A stretch of 27,595 bases of DNA from NCBI GenBank assembly GCA_024232355.1, contig JAAEPW010000669.1:1-27595 (forward strand), written 5' to 3'. Source of the stretch: Chloroflexota bacterium (lineage in GTDB: Bacteria; Chloroflexota; Anaerolineae; B4-G1). The notes beneath the pieces were generated by a model. That model did not search any database. It worked only from the letters and a program-made list of their open reading frames with translations, and was not told where the DNA came from. This document shows, piece after piece, positions 7,901 through 14,899 of the stretch. Each line of letters begins with the position of its first letter. The stretch's first letter is position 1. Position numbers and translations under genes: made by a program.

Positions 7901-8174
7901 AATCGAGCAGAGCCTGCCGGTTGTTGCGGCTCTCGTACAGTTGCGCGGCGCGGGTGAGGGGCACGGTACAGTTGTGGGGGCGAAGGCATTTGCCATTCTC
8001 CTTACAAAACTCACAGTGCGCGCCACAGGCGTCCACCAACAGCGAGGCCAGGCGGGCACTCTGTGAACCTTCCTCATCCAGCGCGTCGCCGACAAAAAGC
8101 ACACAGTCGCCCCGGTTGAGGTGATCGAGGAGCTGGCGTGGGGGATTCGGTGTCTGGTTGTTTGCTCGAGTCAT
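4959..8174 (-). CDS. SIR2-like + STAND NTPase + FGE-sulfatase (C-type-lectin-like) protein
   Basis: A 1071-residue multidomain protein. Residues about 15-270 are SIR2-like: FVGDAL, LIRLHGTVSQPD (catalytic-type His about 161) and LLFVGYGLSDPHF (about 201-212), with a Cys-rich insert (about 50-69). The usual TTNYD is TTATDD, so the Asn is missing. Then comes a STAND NTPase with P-loop GRSGTGKTS (322-330) and Walker B VVVLDQFEEFF (about 396-406), followed by a winged-helix-like YELAHEVMVEKVW. The end (832-1071) is an FGE-sulfatase fold with GPFTMGS, WGDGF, NVWEW, RVLRGGSF and LGFRVV, but without the catalytic Cys pair, suggesting ligand binding. ATG 8174 has AAGGA 6 nt upstream; an upstream TTG has no such site. 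SIR2-STAND proteins of this plan are known anti-phage NADases; that role is inferred here. Confidence 0.9.
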   Translation of the reverse strand: MTRANNQTPNPPRQLLDHLNRGDCVLFVGDALDEEGSQSARLASLLVDACGAHCEFCKENGKCLRPHNCTVPLTRAAQLYESRNNRQALLDFVIRQADNASSPGPIHSALAALPVRVIVTTATDDRLEEALRRAGRPYLNVVRDADVPFDDPDRVQLIRLHGTVSQPDSLVLTEDDAADLFARLPTVTKILQGHFASKTLLFVGYGLSDPHFLTLYRQVTGPIARYRRLAYGVQWPPDPLAVDRWRGKVQLIEAQALPFLAKLTQSIRVRAVEEERAALPPEPYKFLDYYTREDAAIFYGRDLEADLLLSTVLAHKLTVFYGRSGTGKTSLLLARVAPALEEKEYRVAYARMLGDPTAEVKAAVRQVHVSQLSPTDQARRLRDVLPGALPPSGRLVVVLDQFEEFFLRQGDEVRRAFAREMADCLWPTLETSEDLRGLDVRFVLSLRDDYLGSLDELGDALSRDVFAHRYKLENLTREKALLAILKPAEAFGLSIGEPLREQLITDLEDQGLEPANLQIVLYRLYRDAVEQGLWSSTTSIRGGTGLTLTRYHDLGGTGKILAGYLDEVLAALDETGTHQQARAVLKSMVTADRTKAALSGREIARGDLVAKVGLDDAQLDDLLAYLRERRVVRKFGDEDRYELAHEVMVEKVWAWVSDEELRLLDVRDMLRREMSNYEKFGHLLTRERLEMVTACCESLALDDAEQELLFRSALAEDYEVSYWRDRAPAVTGKVERELFGGLGADDPDEAQKTVSSLTALASPGIVDRLAEVVEADFDAAPVIWVDHQGHRVEARRTALNLSTPRQQRALLALAKMTLPEAVTALEQWTPPGTILIPAGPFTMGSTERSNEGPIHQVRVEAFWIDRYPVTNAQWAAFLESDAWQRRELWTEAGWEWKQSNSLCKGNRNKPDHPVVSVCWYESLAYARWAGKALLSEAQWEKAARGTDERRYPWGDGFDKDRCNTNESNIGTTMPVGKYSPVGGDSPYGVSDMVGNVWEWTASLSRPYPCRQDDERNDPNGTGSRVLRGGSFRYSNDLARSTYRLYNTQNNRNDNLGFRVVVAPFSPTFGLG
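5002..5105 (-). other. DGR-variable-region-like segment of FGE domain (copy 1)
   Basis: The last part of the FGE domain, from RVLRGGSF to LGFR, is rich in Asn/Tyr/Asp/Ser codons (YSN, YN, QNNRNDN). This is where C-type-lectin targets of diversity-generating retroelements carry adenine-templated variation. The flanks (CCGGGT..TTGCG and CTCGGTTTTCG) match the equivalent segment at 17852-17959, while the interior differs strongly. All FGE-family proteins share this C-terminal motif, so without a template repeat or reverse transcriptase the assignment stays tentative. Confidence 0.35.
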
Positions 8175-8952
8175 GTTTGATCCTTTATTTGCTGGAATTC
8201 GTGTTGCACATTCCAAAATTCGTTGGTTTCGACTGCACCAGTCATCACCACACCTCAGAACAATGTATCAAAATTCTGCTTTATCCACATGTCCAATTCA
8301 CGGTCAGATGATCCATTTCGTCGAGATCGTCAAAGGAACCGCCACGCCTAGCAATTTTTGGCCGCTCTCCATCACTTGGTGAGAACTGAGCAAGACTCAA
8401 ATTATAGCACCTCGTTCCAAAACTCGCCAGGCTTCCCACTCGCACCAAGGGAAATGATCACAATTGAGGCCCTCAACAGCGCTGCAATAACCTTTACGGG
8501 TTCGGTCGGTCATGGTATGGTCATTTTCCCAATTATCTCCTGGTTTTGAGAATCTACATTTCTCAGACGCAATCGGCTCCGCCATCCTCGTTCATGTATT
8601 TACGTCGCGCACGAGAACGGAATGGTCAACGAGTAAACAAAGGGGGATCAATGATCCTCCAAGTAGACATCGCTAACCCAAACCCGGACATATGACAAAC
8701 CTGTTGTTTCTCAGGCCAGTTTACAACGATTCATCCGATCTTCCTTGTTGGCATTTCTAATTGTCGTCATTGGGTAATTATAGTTGTCGTTGAACAACAC
8801 TCTCTAAGGTGGGGTGGGGGGATAGTATCAGGTGTACACAAACAGGCACGCGAATAGGCAGTTAGGGTAGGGGAATAGAGTGGGTGAACCACGCACATAG
8901 ATGCACGTGGGCCGCGCTGCGCTGATCCGTTCACTTTGTCATTTTGTTTGGC
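8175..8952. other. Intergenic spacer, about 780 bp, no gene assigned
   Basis: This separates the SIR2-STAND-FGE gene from the end of the seven-gene minus operon. A Cys/Trp-containing 62-codon minus frame at 8397-8585 has no clear Shine-Dalgarno or known domain. No tRNA, insertion sequence or convincing promoter was seen. Confidence 0.4.
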
Positions 8953-9136
8953 AGCTTGTCAGGATAAACAGGGTAGGGTATCTCTACGCTGGGGCTGACA
9001 AACTAACGAGCTTGACAAGCTCGGAAAACCTGCCAAACACCCCCAAAAAACAAGCCCCGGTGCCGTCAAACTGGCACCGGGGCGTTGACAAACTGATTTT
9101 TAGCTTGTCAGGCTCGTAAATCTAGCTCGACAAGCT
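8953..9136. repeat. Cluster of TGACAA/TTGTCA boxes and an imperfect 30-bp direct repeat around the operon terminator
   Basis: TGACAA or its complement occurs at 8956, 8996, 9013, 9086 and 9105, with a near match at 9128, far denser than chance for a hexamer. AGCTTGTCAGG is repeated at 8953 and 9102. GACAAACT..AGCTTG..GCTCG occurs at 8997-9024 and again at 9087-9116. GAGCTTG-A-CAAGCTC (9008-9022) is a perfect palindrome. The cluster brackets the terminator and overlaps the stop codon of the FtsK-like gene. It could be an oriT, a partition or recombinase site, or a repressor-binding region. Confidence 0.5.
9044..9083 (-). terminator. Strong intrinsic terminator of the seven-gene minus operon
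   Basis: On the minus strand a perfect 11-bp stem GCCCCGGTGCC/GGCACCGGGGC (9083-9073 and 9064-9054) with an 8-nt loop is followed directly by TTGTTTTTT. It starts 25 bp after the FtsK-like stop codon at 9108, the right place and direction to end the operon. Confidence 0.85.
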
Positions 9137-10544
9137 GCCGAGCGGTATCTGTGACCCGGTGGGCGTTCCTGGCCGTGCGATCTTTGAACAGCCAACCGTC
9201 CTTGTCTCGATATTTTTCAACCAACCGCCTGGCATCTCGGTTACTAAGCTCCGTTTGCTCCTGGATGTCTCTTGGTGTCAGCTTTCCATCGTTCTCCAGG
9301 ATTGCCCAAGCGATCAACTGTTTATCCAGCTCTGACAGGGTGGGGCGCGGCGGTTCTTTTGGTTGCTCCTGCTTCCTACCAAGTCCTAGTGCTGCCTCAA
9401 TCAATTTCTCATCATCGAGATAGAAGGCTTGATGCATAACTGGCTTATTACCGTTTACCTTGGCAATCATCCGGCCCTCGATGTTCGGGATCGTGTGCGC
9501 CCCCTTACACCCAGCAGAATCGGCTGCTTCTCGCTCTGTCACCCGAAACACAAACCGAGACAGAATATTCACTTTTGCAAGACGTGGTAAGCCAGCTACC
9601 GCCGTTGCGTGTTGAGTGAGCAGTAGCAAGTAAACCCCTGCGCTTCGACCACGAATAGCCAAAGACTCCAAGCCTTTCCTGATGGCCTTATCACTGCTCA
9701 TCGCAAGTTCAATACATTCATCCACCACTACCAATAGGTAAGGTAGAGGCTCGTCTGCTTTCTTGTTGTATGATTCAATATCTCTCGCATACACCGAGGC
9801 AAACATATCCCCTCGGTTGTTACATTCTTCAACCAGGTCGTTGAGTAACTTGGCTGACTCCTCAGTAGAGCGAGCAATGTTCCCCCATAAATGAGGGACG
9901 TGTGCCCACATCGAGAACTCGCTACGCTTCTGATCAAACATCGCAACTCGTAGTTTTTCAGGCGAAATAACTGGCAACAGCCCTGCTAATACAGAGTGCG
10001 CGAACGTGGACTTTCCACTGCCAGTAGCACCCACTACCAGAGCATGCTTGACTAGTGATAGAGGTTGCCAATTATCCCCATCAGCATTTCGGCCTATAGG
10101 AATCATTACCTCACCTTCTGGCCTGGTATCTAGATCGAGATCCACCCGCTTGGGCAGCCGTACCTTCTTTGTACCATTCCCACTGTCACGTTTCGGAGCC
10201 AGGTCCACCAGGTAATAGATACCACGCCGACCATAGATATCCTCGCGCATCACCCTAACAGGCCACCGGCAAGCAACCTCTAATGTGCGGACGACCTTGT
10301 CTTTAGTAAGATCGTCTGCACTAAAATGCCACAGGCGTTGAGCATCTACCGCCAACACGAGCCAGCGATTATCATATACTGTAGCACCAGAGAACCTAAC
10401 GTTAAACCTAGTCCCGTCCTGGTTCCGGTGGACCACACCGAGCCGATCCAACGCACGCAGGATTCTATTTCCCGCTCGTTCAGCCAGCCCGGGTACACTG
10501 ACAGGTAGATTACGGTTGGTTTGAGTTATTGGATTAATCATCAT
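9108..10544 (-). CDS. FtsK/SpoIIIE-like DNA translocase of mobile element
   Basis: A 478-residue P-loop ATPase with Walker A GATGSGKST (172-180) and Walker B LLVVVDECIEL (about 271-281), then GRSAGVYLLLLTQHATAVAG, the FtsK/HerA-type sensor region. Residues 1-150 may be an alpha-like domain; the last 90 residues (LSELDKQLIAWAILEN onward) look like a winged helix that could bind DNA. It is not a close relative of the FtsK protein at 2628-3677. ATG 10544 has GGAGGAGG 8 nt upstream; the in-frame GTG at 10553 would lie within that site. The start overlaps the end of the previous gene by 11 nt, implying translational coupling. It is the last gene of the operon. Single-protein FtsK-type pumps of this sort move double-stranded DNA in some conjugative elements; that is the likely role (inference). 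Confidence 0.85.
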   Translation of the reverse strand: MMINPITQTNRNLPVSVPGLAERAGNRILRALDRLGVVHRNQDGTRFNVRFSGATVYDNRWLVLAVDAQRLWHFSADDLTKDKVVRTLEVACRWPVRVMREDIYGRRGIYYLVDLAPKRDSGNGTKKVRLPKRVDLDLDTRPEGEVMIPIGRNADGDNWQPLSLVKHALVVGATGSGKSTFAHSVLAGLLPVISPEKLRVAMFDQKRSEFSMWAHVPHLWGNIARSTEESAKLLNDLVEECNNRGDMFASVYARDIESYNKKADEPLPYLLVVVDECIELAMSSDKAIRKGLESLAIRGRSAGVYLLLLTQHATAVAGLPRLAKVNILSRFVFRVTEREAADSAGCKGAHTIPNIEGRMIAKVNGNKPVMHQAFYLDDEKLIEAALGLGRKQEQPKEPPRPTLSELDKQLIAWAILENDGKLTPRDIQEQTELSNRDARRLVEKYRDKDGWLFKDRTARNAHRVTDTARQLVELDLRA

Positions 10545-11325
10545 TACTCTCACCTCCTCCGTAGAAGAACTTTTCTATTTTAGCACTTATCTCTGGATTT
10601 TCAACCATCCTGATACTGGCTGCATCAGGTGTTCGCTTCTCATCGCCCCCGTTTCCATTTCCATCGTCAAGAACAGTTGCAACAAGATCAAGCGTCACTG
10701 ATCCGGCTGGGGTCGCAGTCGCTGGAGCCATCACCGGCGATTTCAAAGACACTGGCGGCATATCTCGTGCCCTAACCCACATCAGGAAGATGAGTATTAC
10801 CAGGCCAGCCAGACCACTCAATGCCAAAAGCCAAAGCCCTGCCGACGTTCGTTTCTGTCCCGACTCCAACTGAAAGGCGTGAGCCTCGGCTGTGGACAGA
10901 ACAGTTTGAGCCTCGGCGGTTCGCAAGCTGTCAGCATAGATTGCCTCGATGGTTCGCGTGACATCTAGGTTCATCTGATGAGCCTGTGACGTTGCCTCGG
11001 CTGAGATTTCCTGAGCCATCGACGTCGCGGTAGCATTTTGTGATGCTTGCCATTCTGCGGCCTGAGCCGTTGCCTGGATAGATTGCTGCGTTGTCTGCAC
11101 CTCGACGGCCAGAGCCATTGCGGTGGCAGTAGCGTTACTCTGAGCCTCCCACTCCACAGCCTGGGCTGTCGCCTTGGCTGACCACTGCCGCTGTTGTGCT
11201 ATGGCGGTCGCGGCGGTGATCGTGCGTTGTGCGTCGTCGATCGGGCCTTGGGCGCCAACCGGCATCAGCATCATCAATGTGACGCTGGCCAGCATAACAA
11301 ACAACGCGATGATCCGCTGTTTCAT
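10534..11325 (-). CDS. Secreted/membrane-anchored Ala/Thr-rich repeat protein
   Basis: A 263-residue protein. An N-terminal signal peptide or anchor (KQRIIALFVMLASVTLMML, then VGAQG) is followed by an Ala/Thr/Gln-rich helical region of about 120 residues with repeats such as ATAQAVEW, ATAQAAEW and NATATSMA. A transmembrane helix (about 163-184, LLALSGLAGLVILIFLMW) precedes a polar, probably cytoplasmic tail ending KIEKFFYGGGESNDD. Its function is not recognised. ATAQA-type repeats are common in Chloroflexota exported proteins, to my knowledge. It overlaps the upstream gene by 4 nt (ATGA) and the downstream FtsK-like gene by 11 nt. A rod-like extracytoplasmic region next to a DNA pump could be part of a transfer channel or mating-contact complex, but that is inference. 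Confidence 0.8.
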   Translation of the reverse strand: MKQRIIALFVMLASVTLMMLMPVGAQGPIDDAQRTITAATAIAQQRQWSAKATAQAVEWEAQSNATATAMALAVEVQTTQQSIQATAQAAEWQASQNATATSMAQEISAEATSQAHQMNLDVTRTIEAIYADSLRTAEAQTVLSTAEAHAFQLESGQKRTSAGLWLLALSGLAGLVILIFLMWVRARDMPPVSLKSPVMAPATATPAGSVTLDLVATVLDDGNGNGGDEKRTPDAASIRMVENPEISAKIEKFFYGGGESNDD

Positions 11326-12155
11326 TCCTCGATCTCTCCCTCTAACAACTGCACAAACTGTGCAGTTTCCTCTGGGCTTTCGACCACCTGGATTGTTGGC
11401 ATTCTTGCGCTAGTTGAATCGGCAACCGTTTGAGCCAGTCTGACAGATTCATCTACTGATCTCCCACCGCTATTGCCTGGCCATTGTTGTCGCGTAGCCG
11501 CTGTCATCAACTGGACCCCCTGGGACTGTGACGACAGTGCCAGTTGAGCCGGTTCACTCGCGAGCTGTGGGGCCTCAACTGTTGGGTTTTCCACGTCCCA
11601 CCCTTGGCGTCTGAATAGCGATTTGATCAATGCTGACAGTGGGGTGGGGTGGGTTACAACGGTCCCACTATTCAGCGCCCGATTGGGATCATGATACGTA
11701 ATGCCAAACAGCGATTTGGTAGCTATCACTGGGTATTGCCCGGCTGAATTTGGATATGTCTGGAGCGTTCGCTTGTTGATGAGGGCGACCAGGGCAATTG
11801 CTAAACCTATCAGTAGGACCACGCCAGCAATTCCTGTACCAATGGCAAGAAAAAGATCACGAACGACCAGAGCGGGTGCAGCAGCAGCAAGTGCCGCTGT
11901 CTCGATCTGTTCCTGCTCGGCCAGCGATTCGAGTCGGGCGGCCTCAGCTGCGCCTTTACGTGCGTTAGTCTCAGATTCAATACGGATTGCCTCAGCCTCG
12001 GCTTCCAAACGAGGATCAGTGACTGTCAGGGTGTCACCATCGGATTCTATGTTGATGCCACGCATACCCCCGACGACCGTAATCAGTCCCAGGGAAACGA
12101 GTAAAACAATGATCACACCCAGCATCGTGGTTGCCACTCTCCGAATTTGTTTCAT
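11322..12155 (-). CDS. Membrane protein with two helices and Ala/Glu-rich coiled coil
   Basis: A 277-residue protein of unrecognised family. A first transmembrane helix (MLGVIIVLLVSLGLITVVGG, about 11-30) is followed by an extracytoplasmic Ala/Glu-rich helical stretch (about 50-92, EAEAEAIRIESE and similar). A second helix follows (about 103-127, AIGTGIAGVVLLIGLAIALV), then a 150-residue soluble, Gln/Ser-rich C-terminal part. The ribosome-binding site GGGAGGG overlaps the end of the previous gene, whose stop lies 3 nt before this ATG. The ATGA overlap with the next gene suggests the two membrane proteins are made in a fixed ratio. A likely partner of the neighbouring secreted repeat protein and FtsK-like ATPase (inference). 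Confidence 0.78.
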   Translation of the reverse strand: MKQIRRVATTMLGVIIVLLVSLGLITVVGGMRGINIESDGDTLTVTDPRLEAEAEAIRIESETNARKGAAEAARLESLAEQEQIETAALAAAAPALVVRDLFLAIGTGIAGVVLLIGLAIALVALINKRTLQTYPNSAGQYPVIATKSLFGITYHDPNRALNSGTVVTHPTPLSALIKSLFRRQGWDVENPTVEAPQLASEPAQLALSSQSQGVQLMTAATRQQWPGNSGGRSVDESVRLAQTVADSTSARMPTIQVVESPEETAQFVQLLEGEIEE

Positions 12156-12158
12156 CTC

Positions 12159-12962
12159 CTAACCCTCCCAACACTCCTCACAACAACGGTAACATCCGTG
12201 CTCGCATTTGTATTCCTTTGGCGAAATCACACTGCACGAGGTGCAAGCTTCCAAACTATAATCCTTGTCAGGGGTGTCTTTATCTCCCCCCTGGCACCAT
12301 TCGCCTTCAGACGTTTTGTGACTGTACCAGACAGCCGTTCCCTTGGTTCGGCGCTTCATCTCCACGTTATGAATTGAGCAGATTACACTAGAACCAGAAT
12401 CAACCACTACCGTTTCTTTCTCTGTTCTCTTTCTGTAGTTTCTTTCTGTAGTTTCTTTCTCTGATCGGGGGTCAATTTCTGACGGTTGGCTATCAATTTC
12501 TGACGGTTGACTATCAATTTCTGACGGTTGACTATCAATTTCTGATAGGGTATCAGCTTTTGATAGGGTGTCAACTTTTGATACGGCGTCAGAAGTTGAT
12601 GCTGTATTGAGACAATAAAGGTGAGAGCTTCTACCTGCGTCACGGCCATCGGATTCACGGATTAGAAATCCGTGTTCAATTGCTCTGCGAATCCCATCTT
12701 TAATGCTATTGGTTACCATGCCAACACCATTATCCATACGTGTACCATCCCGTCTTTTACGACCATTTTTGAACTCATCCAATGTAATTCGTTTAACCAC
12801 ATCAAATTCTTGATAACCCCAGGTATGGCGAAGCACGTATAGCACCACCTTCAATTCGGCCTGTGACGAAAAGAGGGGTAGAGCATCTATAATTTGATGT
12901 GGCAACTTGCTCCAGTTCTGTTCTGGTGCATCAAAACCAGGAAATTGTGGGTTGTGGTTCAT
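12159..12962 (-). CDS. RepO-like winged-helix protein with heptapeptide repeats and Cys-rich tail
   Basis: A 267-residue protein. Residues about 15-120 resemble phage replication protein O N-terminal winged-helix domains (PHQIIDALPLFSSQAELKVV, then RHTWGYQEFD, RITLDEF, VTNSIKDGIRRAIEHGFL), which bind origin DNA. A linker of 21-bp in-frame repeats encodes about six copies of S-[EK]-x-D-[ST]-x-x (SEIDSQP type). The C-terminal 70 residues hold a Cys/His cluster (CSIHNVEM, then CTSCSV, CEHGCYRCCEEC) that probably binds zinc. The start overlaps the upstream gene by ATGA. The winged helix is paralogous to the middle domain of the upstream protein. Role inferred: replication initiator or regulator of the element. 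Confidence 0.75.
   Translation of the reverse strand: MNHNPQFPGFDAPEQNWSKLPHQIIDALPLFSSQAELKVVLYVLRHTWGYQEFDVVKRITLDEFKNGRKRRDGTRMDNGVGMVTNSIKDGIRRAIEHGFLIRESDGRDAGRSSHLYCLNTASTSDAVSKVDTLSKADTLSEIDSQPSEIDSQPSEIDSQPSEIDPRSEKETTERNYRKRTEKETVVVDSGSSVICSIHNVEMKRRTKGTAVWYSHKTSEGEWCQGGDKDTPDKDYSLEACTSCSVISPKEYKCEHGCYRCCEECWEG
12472..12555 (-). repeat. 21-bp in-frame tandem repeat
   Basis: Near-identical 21-bp units (tcaatttctgacggttgac type) start at 12472, 12493, 12514 and 12535, the last diverging at its end. Each adds exactly seven residues (SEIDSQP). Because the period is a multiple of three, copy-number changes only alter linker length between the winged helix and the Cys-rich tail. Degenerate copies continue to about 12590. 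Confidence 0.8.
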
Positions 12963-13972
12963 TGCTCCTCCACATTACTACCTGTCAGATTCTCAATGTA
13001 TACTATATCCTCATCGTTTAAGGTGAACCATTCTCCTCGCACTTGTTTGTCAGAGAACCGCTCGTGTAATTCTCGTTCCAGTTCATACATTGTATTGGTT
13101 TTAATAGCACAAATAAGCTCTATTTCAAATGGAGGTATAGTTGAGAGTTGCTTAATTCTCTTATCAACTGTCTGGCTTGCACCAATTTTGTAGTAAGGTC
13201 CAGCCTGCAACAAATAGACGTAACCTGACACATCTTGTAATCGGGCTGAAGAGCCAATTTGACCCTGGAAATCATTTACAAGTGGTCTGTAGATATGAGA
13301 TATACGACCAGCATCTATGTTATTTTCTCTCTCTTTTATCAATAAACTGTGCTGAATGGCTGACCTAGCTCCAGCTTTCACAGAATTGCGAGATAGCCCA
13401 GTGCCTTTCATAAACTCCCTCAATGTAATGCGTTCAGAGTTTCCTGTTTTTAGTGTGCGAAGCAATACATGCAAAACAACCTTCAATTCTGCCATAGAGC
13501 TTATTTCTGGAAGCGCATCAGCTATGATGTCCAAAAAATCACTCTGCTGTATATTTATCAATTTCTTGACCGCCGCAAAACATTCGTAGTTTATTGTGTA
13601 CCAAAGTGTGTTGTCAAACCTATTGCCGTATCTGTTTGTTGTGGTCACCAATCCATCCCGATGAATCTTCGGATCGTTCTCACCTCTTGACTCGTAGGGA
13701 TTTTTCAGTGCGGAGAAAGTACGTTTGATAGTATCCTTGCTCCAAAATGGGAAACTCGCTATTTGCCATTCGGGAATAGAACTGTAAATCCACCATCGTT
13801 CATCCCGGAAATGGTTCCCGCGTATCTCAAGGTTTGCCTGTGATTGTATCTTAACACTCTCGATCCGAGAGTGAAGGTGTTGCAATGAGATTGCTTCGTT
13901 CAATCCAATTGCAACAGCTAAGCGTGGCAACACTTGAAGTGGATACTCGTCGAGCAACAGTTTTGAACTCAT
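12959..13972 (-). CDS. Winged-helix replication-type protein fused to T5orf172 (GIY-YIG-like) domain
   Basis: A 337-residue protein. The N-terminal 125 residues resemble phage/plasmid helix-turn-helix proteins (IPEWQIASFPFWSKDTIKRT, a typical recognition-helix context). Residues about 145-235 are a RepO-like winged helix (ADALPEISSMAELKVVLHVL, then ITLREFMKGTGLSRNSVKAG) paralogous to the next protein. The C-terminal 90 residues are a T5orf172/MUG113 domain of the GIY-YIG nuclease superfamily: SGYVYLLQAGPYYKIGAS, KRIKQLSTIPPFEIELI, then ELERELHERF and GEWF. ATG 13972 is preceded by AAAGGA at about 11 nt. The stop overlaps the next start (ATGA). The fusion hints at a DNA-binding protein that also nicks or processes DNA at the element's origin or transfer site (inference). 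Confidence 0.75.
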   Translation of the reverse strand: MSSKLLLDEYPLQVLPRLAVAIGLNEAISLQHLHSRIESVKIQSQANLEIRGNHFRDERWWIYSSIPEWQIASFPFWSKDTIKRTFSALKNPYESRGENDPKIHRDGLVTTTNRYGNRFDNTLWYTINYECFAAVKKLINIQQSDFLDIIADALPEISSMAELKVVLHVLLRTLKTGNSERITLREFMKGTGLSRNSVKAGARSAIQHSLLIKERENNIDAGRISHIYRPLVNDFQGQIGSSARLQDVSGYVYLLQAGPYYKIGASQTVDKRIKQLSTIPPFEIELICAIKTNTMYELERELHERFSDKQVRGEWFTLNDEDIVYIENLTGSNVEEQ

Positions 13973-14011
13973 CTATGCTATGATCCTTTGCCGCTCGTAG
14001 GGTGGGGGGGG

Positions 14012-14884
14012 CTAAACTAGCACCTCTATACCCTCTCCATTCTTTTTGACCTTGCCATTCTTGCGCAAGGCTGCAAAATCGTTGCTTATCGTTTGACGGC
14101 TAACGCCAAACGTTGGCGCAAGGTCTGTAAAGTTGTCGCTATGTCCTTGACTCCAAATGTCAAGGAGTTGCGCTCGTCTTGCCTCGGTTGTCAGGGCTTG
14201 CGGAACACTTTCGCCAATCCTTTCGACCTCCGCAAGTGCTTGCGCAAGCCTTGCGTCAGTCTTGTCAGCACGCGCAAGTGCTTGCGCAAGGTCTTGACGA
14301 AGGATGTCAATGGTTTGTCCGGCTTCTTCCAGCTTACGCGAGACTTTCTTTTCCTGAGTCTTTGCTTTACCTTCTGCAATTTTGTTAAGTCGTACTCGAT
14401 GAGTAGAGCGAAGCGCAAGTGTAATCGCGGCTGTCAGAGAGAGCAAAGGAAACACAGCGGGTGCAATACCAGTCAAGCCAATCTCTTGACCGGCCAACAG
14501 TTTAGGTCCAATGTCCAGCCCTATTACTAGTAATTCGGCTGCCAGAAAGTACACCACGACCAAACCGTTTGCTACAAACGTTGATGCCTGTGGATCTGAC
14601 TTGCGCTTGGTTGCATTGTACTCACGTAACCGGAGGGCCTGGTTGACCACACTCAGTCCAAGCACCTCAATTGCTATACCAGCACCGGCTGCAACCCACC
14701 CAGGCATTTCAAGGTGGGTCTGGGCTTGAGCGAATACGGTGTACGCTGTTGGTAGCGTGGCTGCCCAAGGGCCAGCCCTCCCAACCAGACCAATAACAGC
14801 ATTCTCAATATGATCGCCAGCAATTTCAAAGTTGCTAGTGATTTTTGCCAGTCGATCAACAAATGACTTCTTTTTCTCGGCCAT
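14012..14884 (-). CDS. Multi-helix membrane protein with coiled coil and C-terminal HTH
   Basis: A 290-residue protein of unrecognised family. Hydrophobic segments at about 48-83 (WVAAGAGIAIEVLGLSVVNQ), 103-123 (FVANGLVVVYFLAAELLVIG) and 137-158 (APAVFPLLSLTAAITLAL) predict three to four helices. A coiled coil follows (about 165-225), with the repeated heptad pair LAQALAR/LAQALAE encoded by an exact 18-bp repeat 42 bp apart. The last 60 residues (LLDIWSQGHSDNFTDLAPTF, then GVSRQTISNDFAALRKNGKV) form a clear helix-turn-helix. The strong ribosome-binding site AAAAGGAGG precedes ATG 14884. It lies 15 nt after the small HTH gene. The topology (membrane domain plus cytoplasmic DNA-binding domain) recalls actinomycete Spd-type spread proteins, but no homology is claimed. 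Confidence 0.75.
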   Translation of the reverse strand: MAEKKKSFVDRLAKITSNFEIAGDHIENAVIGLVGRAGPWAATLPTAYTVFAQAQTHLEMPGWVAAGAGIAIEVLGLSVVNQALRLREYNATKRKSDPQASTFVANGLVVVYFLAAELLVIGLDIGPKLLAGQEIGLTGIAPAVFPLLSLTAAITLALRSTHRVRLNKIAEGKAKTQEKKVSRKLEEAGQTIDILRQDLAQALARADKTDARLAQALAEVERIGESVPQALTTEARRAQLLDIWSQGHSDNFTDLAPTFGVSRQTISNDFAALRKNGKVKKNGEGIEVLV

Positions 14885-14899
14885 CGAACCCTCCTTTTC

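Noticed and set aside
8397..8585. 62-codon Cys/Trp-containing minus frame in the 8175-8952 spacer
   Set aside because: No clear Shine-Dalgarno, known domain or neighbouring operon; composition is no different from non-coding spacer.
14061..14290. Three TTGCGCAA palindromes and an exact 18-bp repeat inside the membrane-HTH gene
   Set aside because: The 42-bp spacing equals two heptads and the words encode the LAQALA coiled-coil repeats, so protein structure explains them better than a DNA site.
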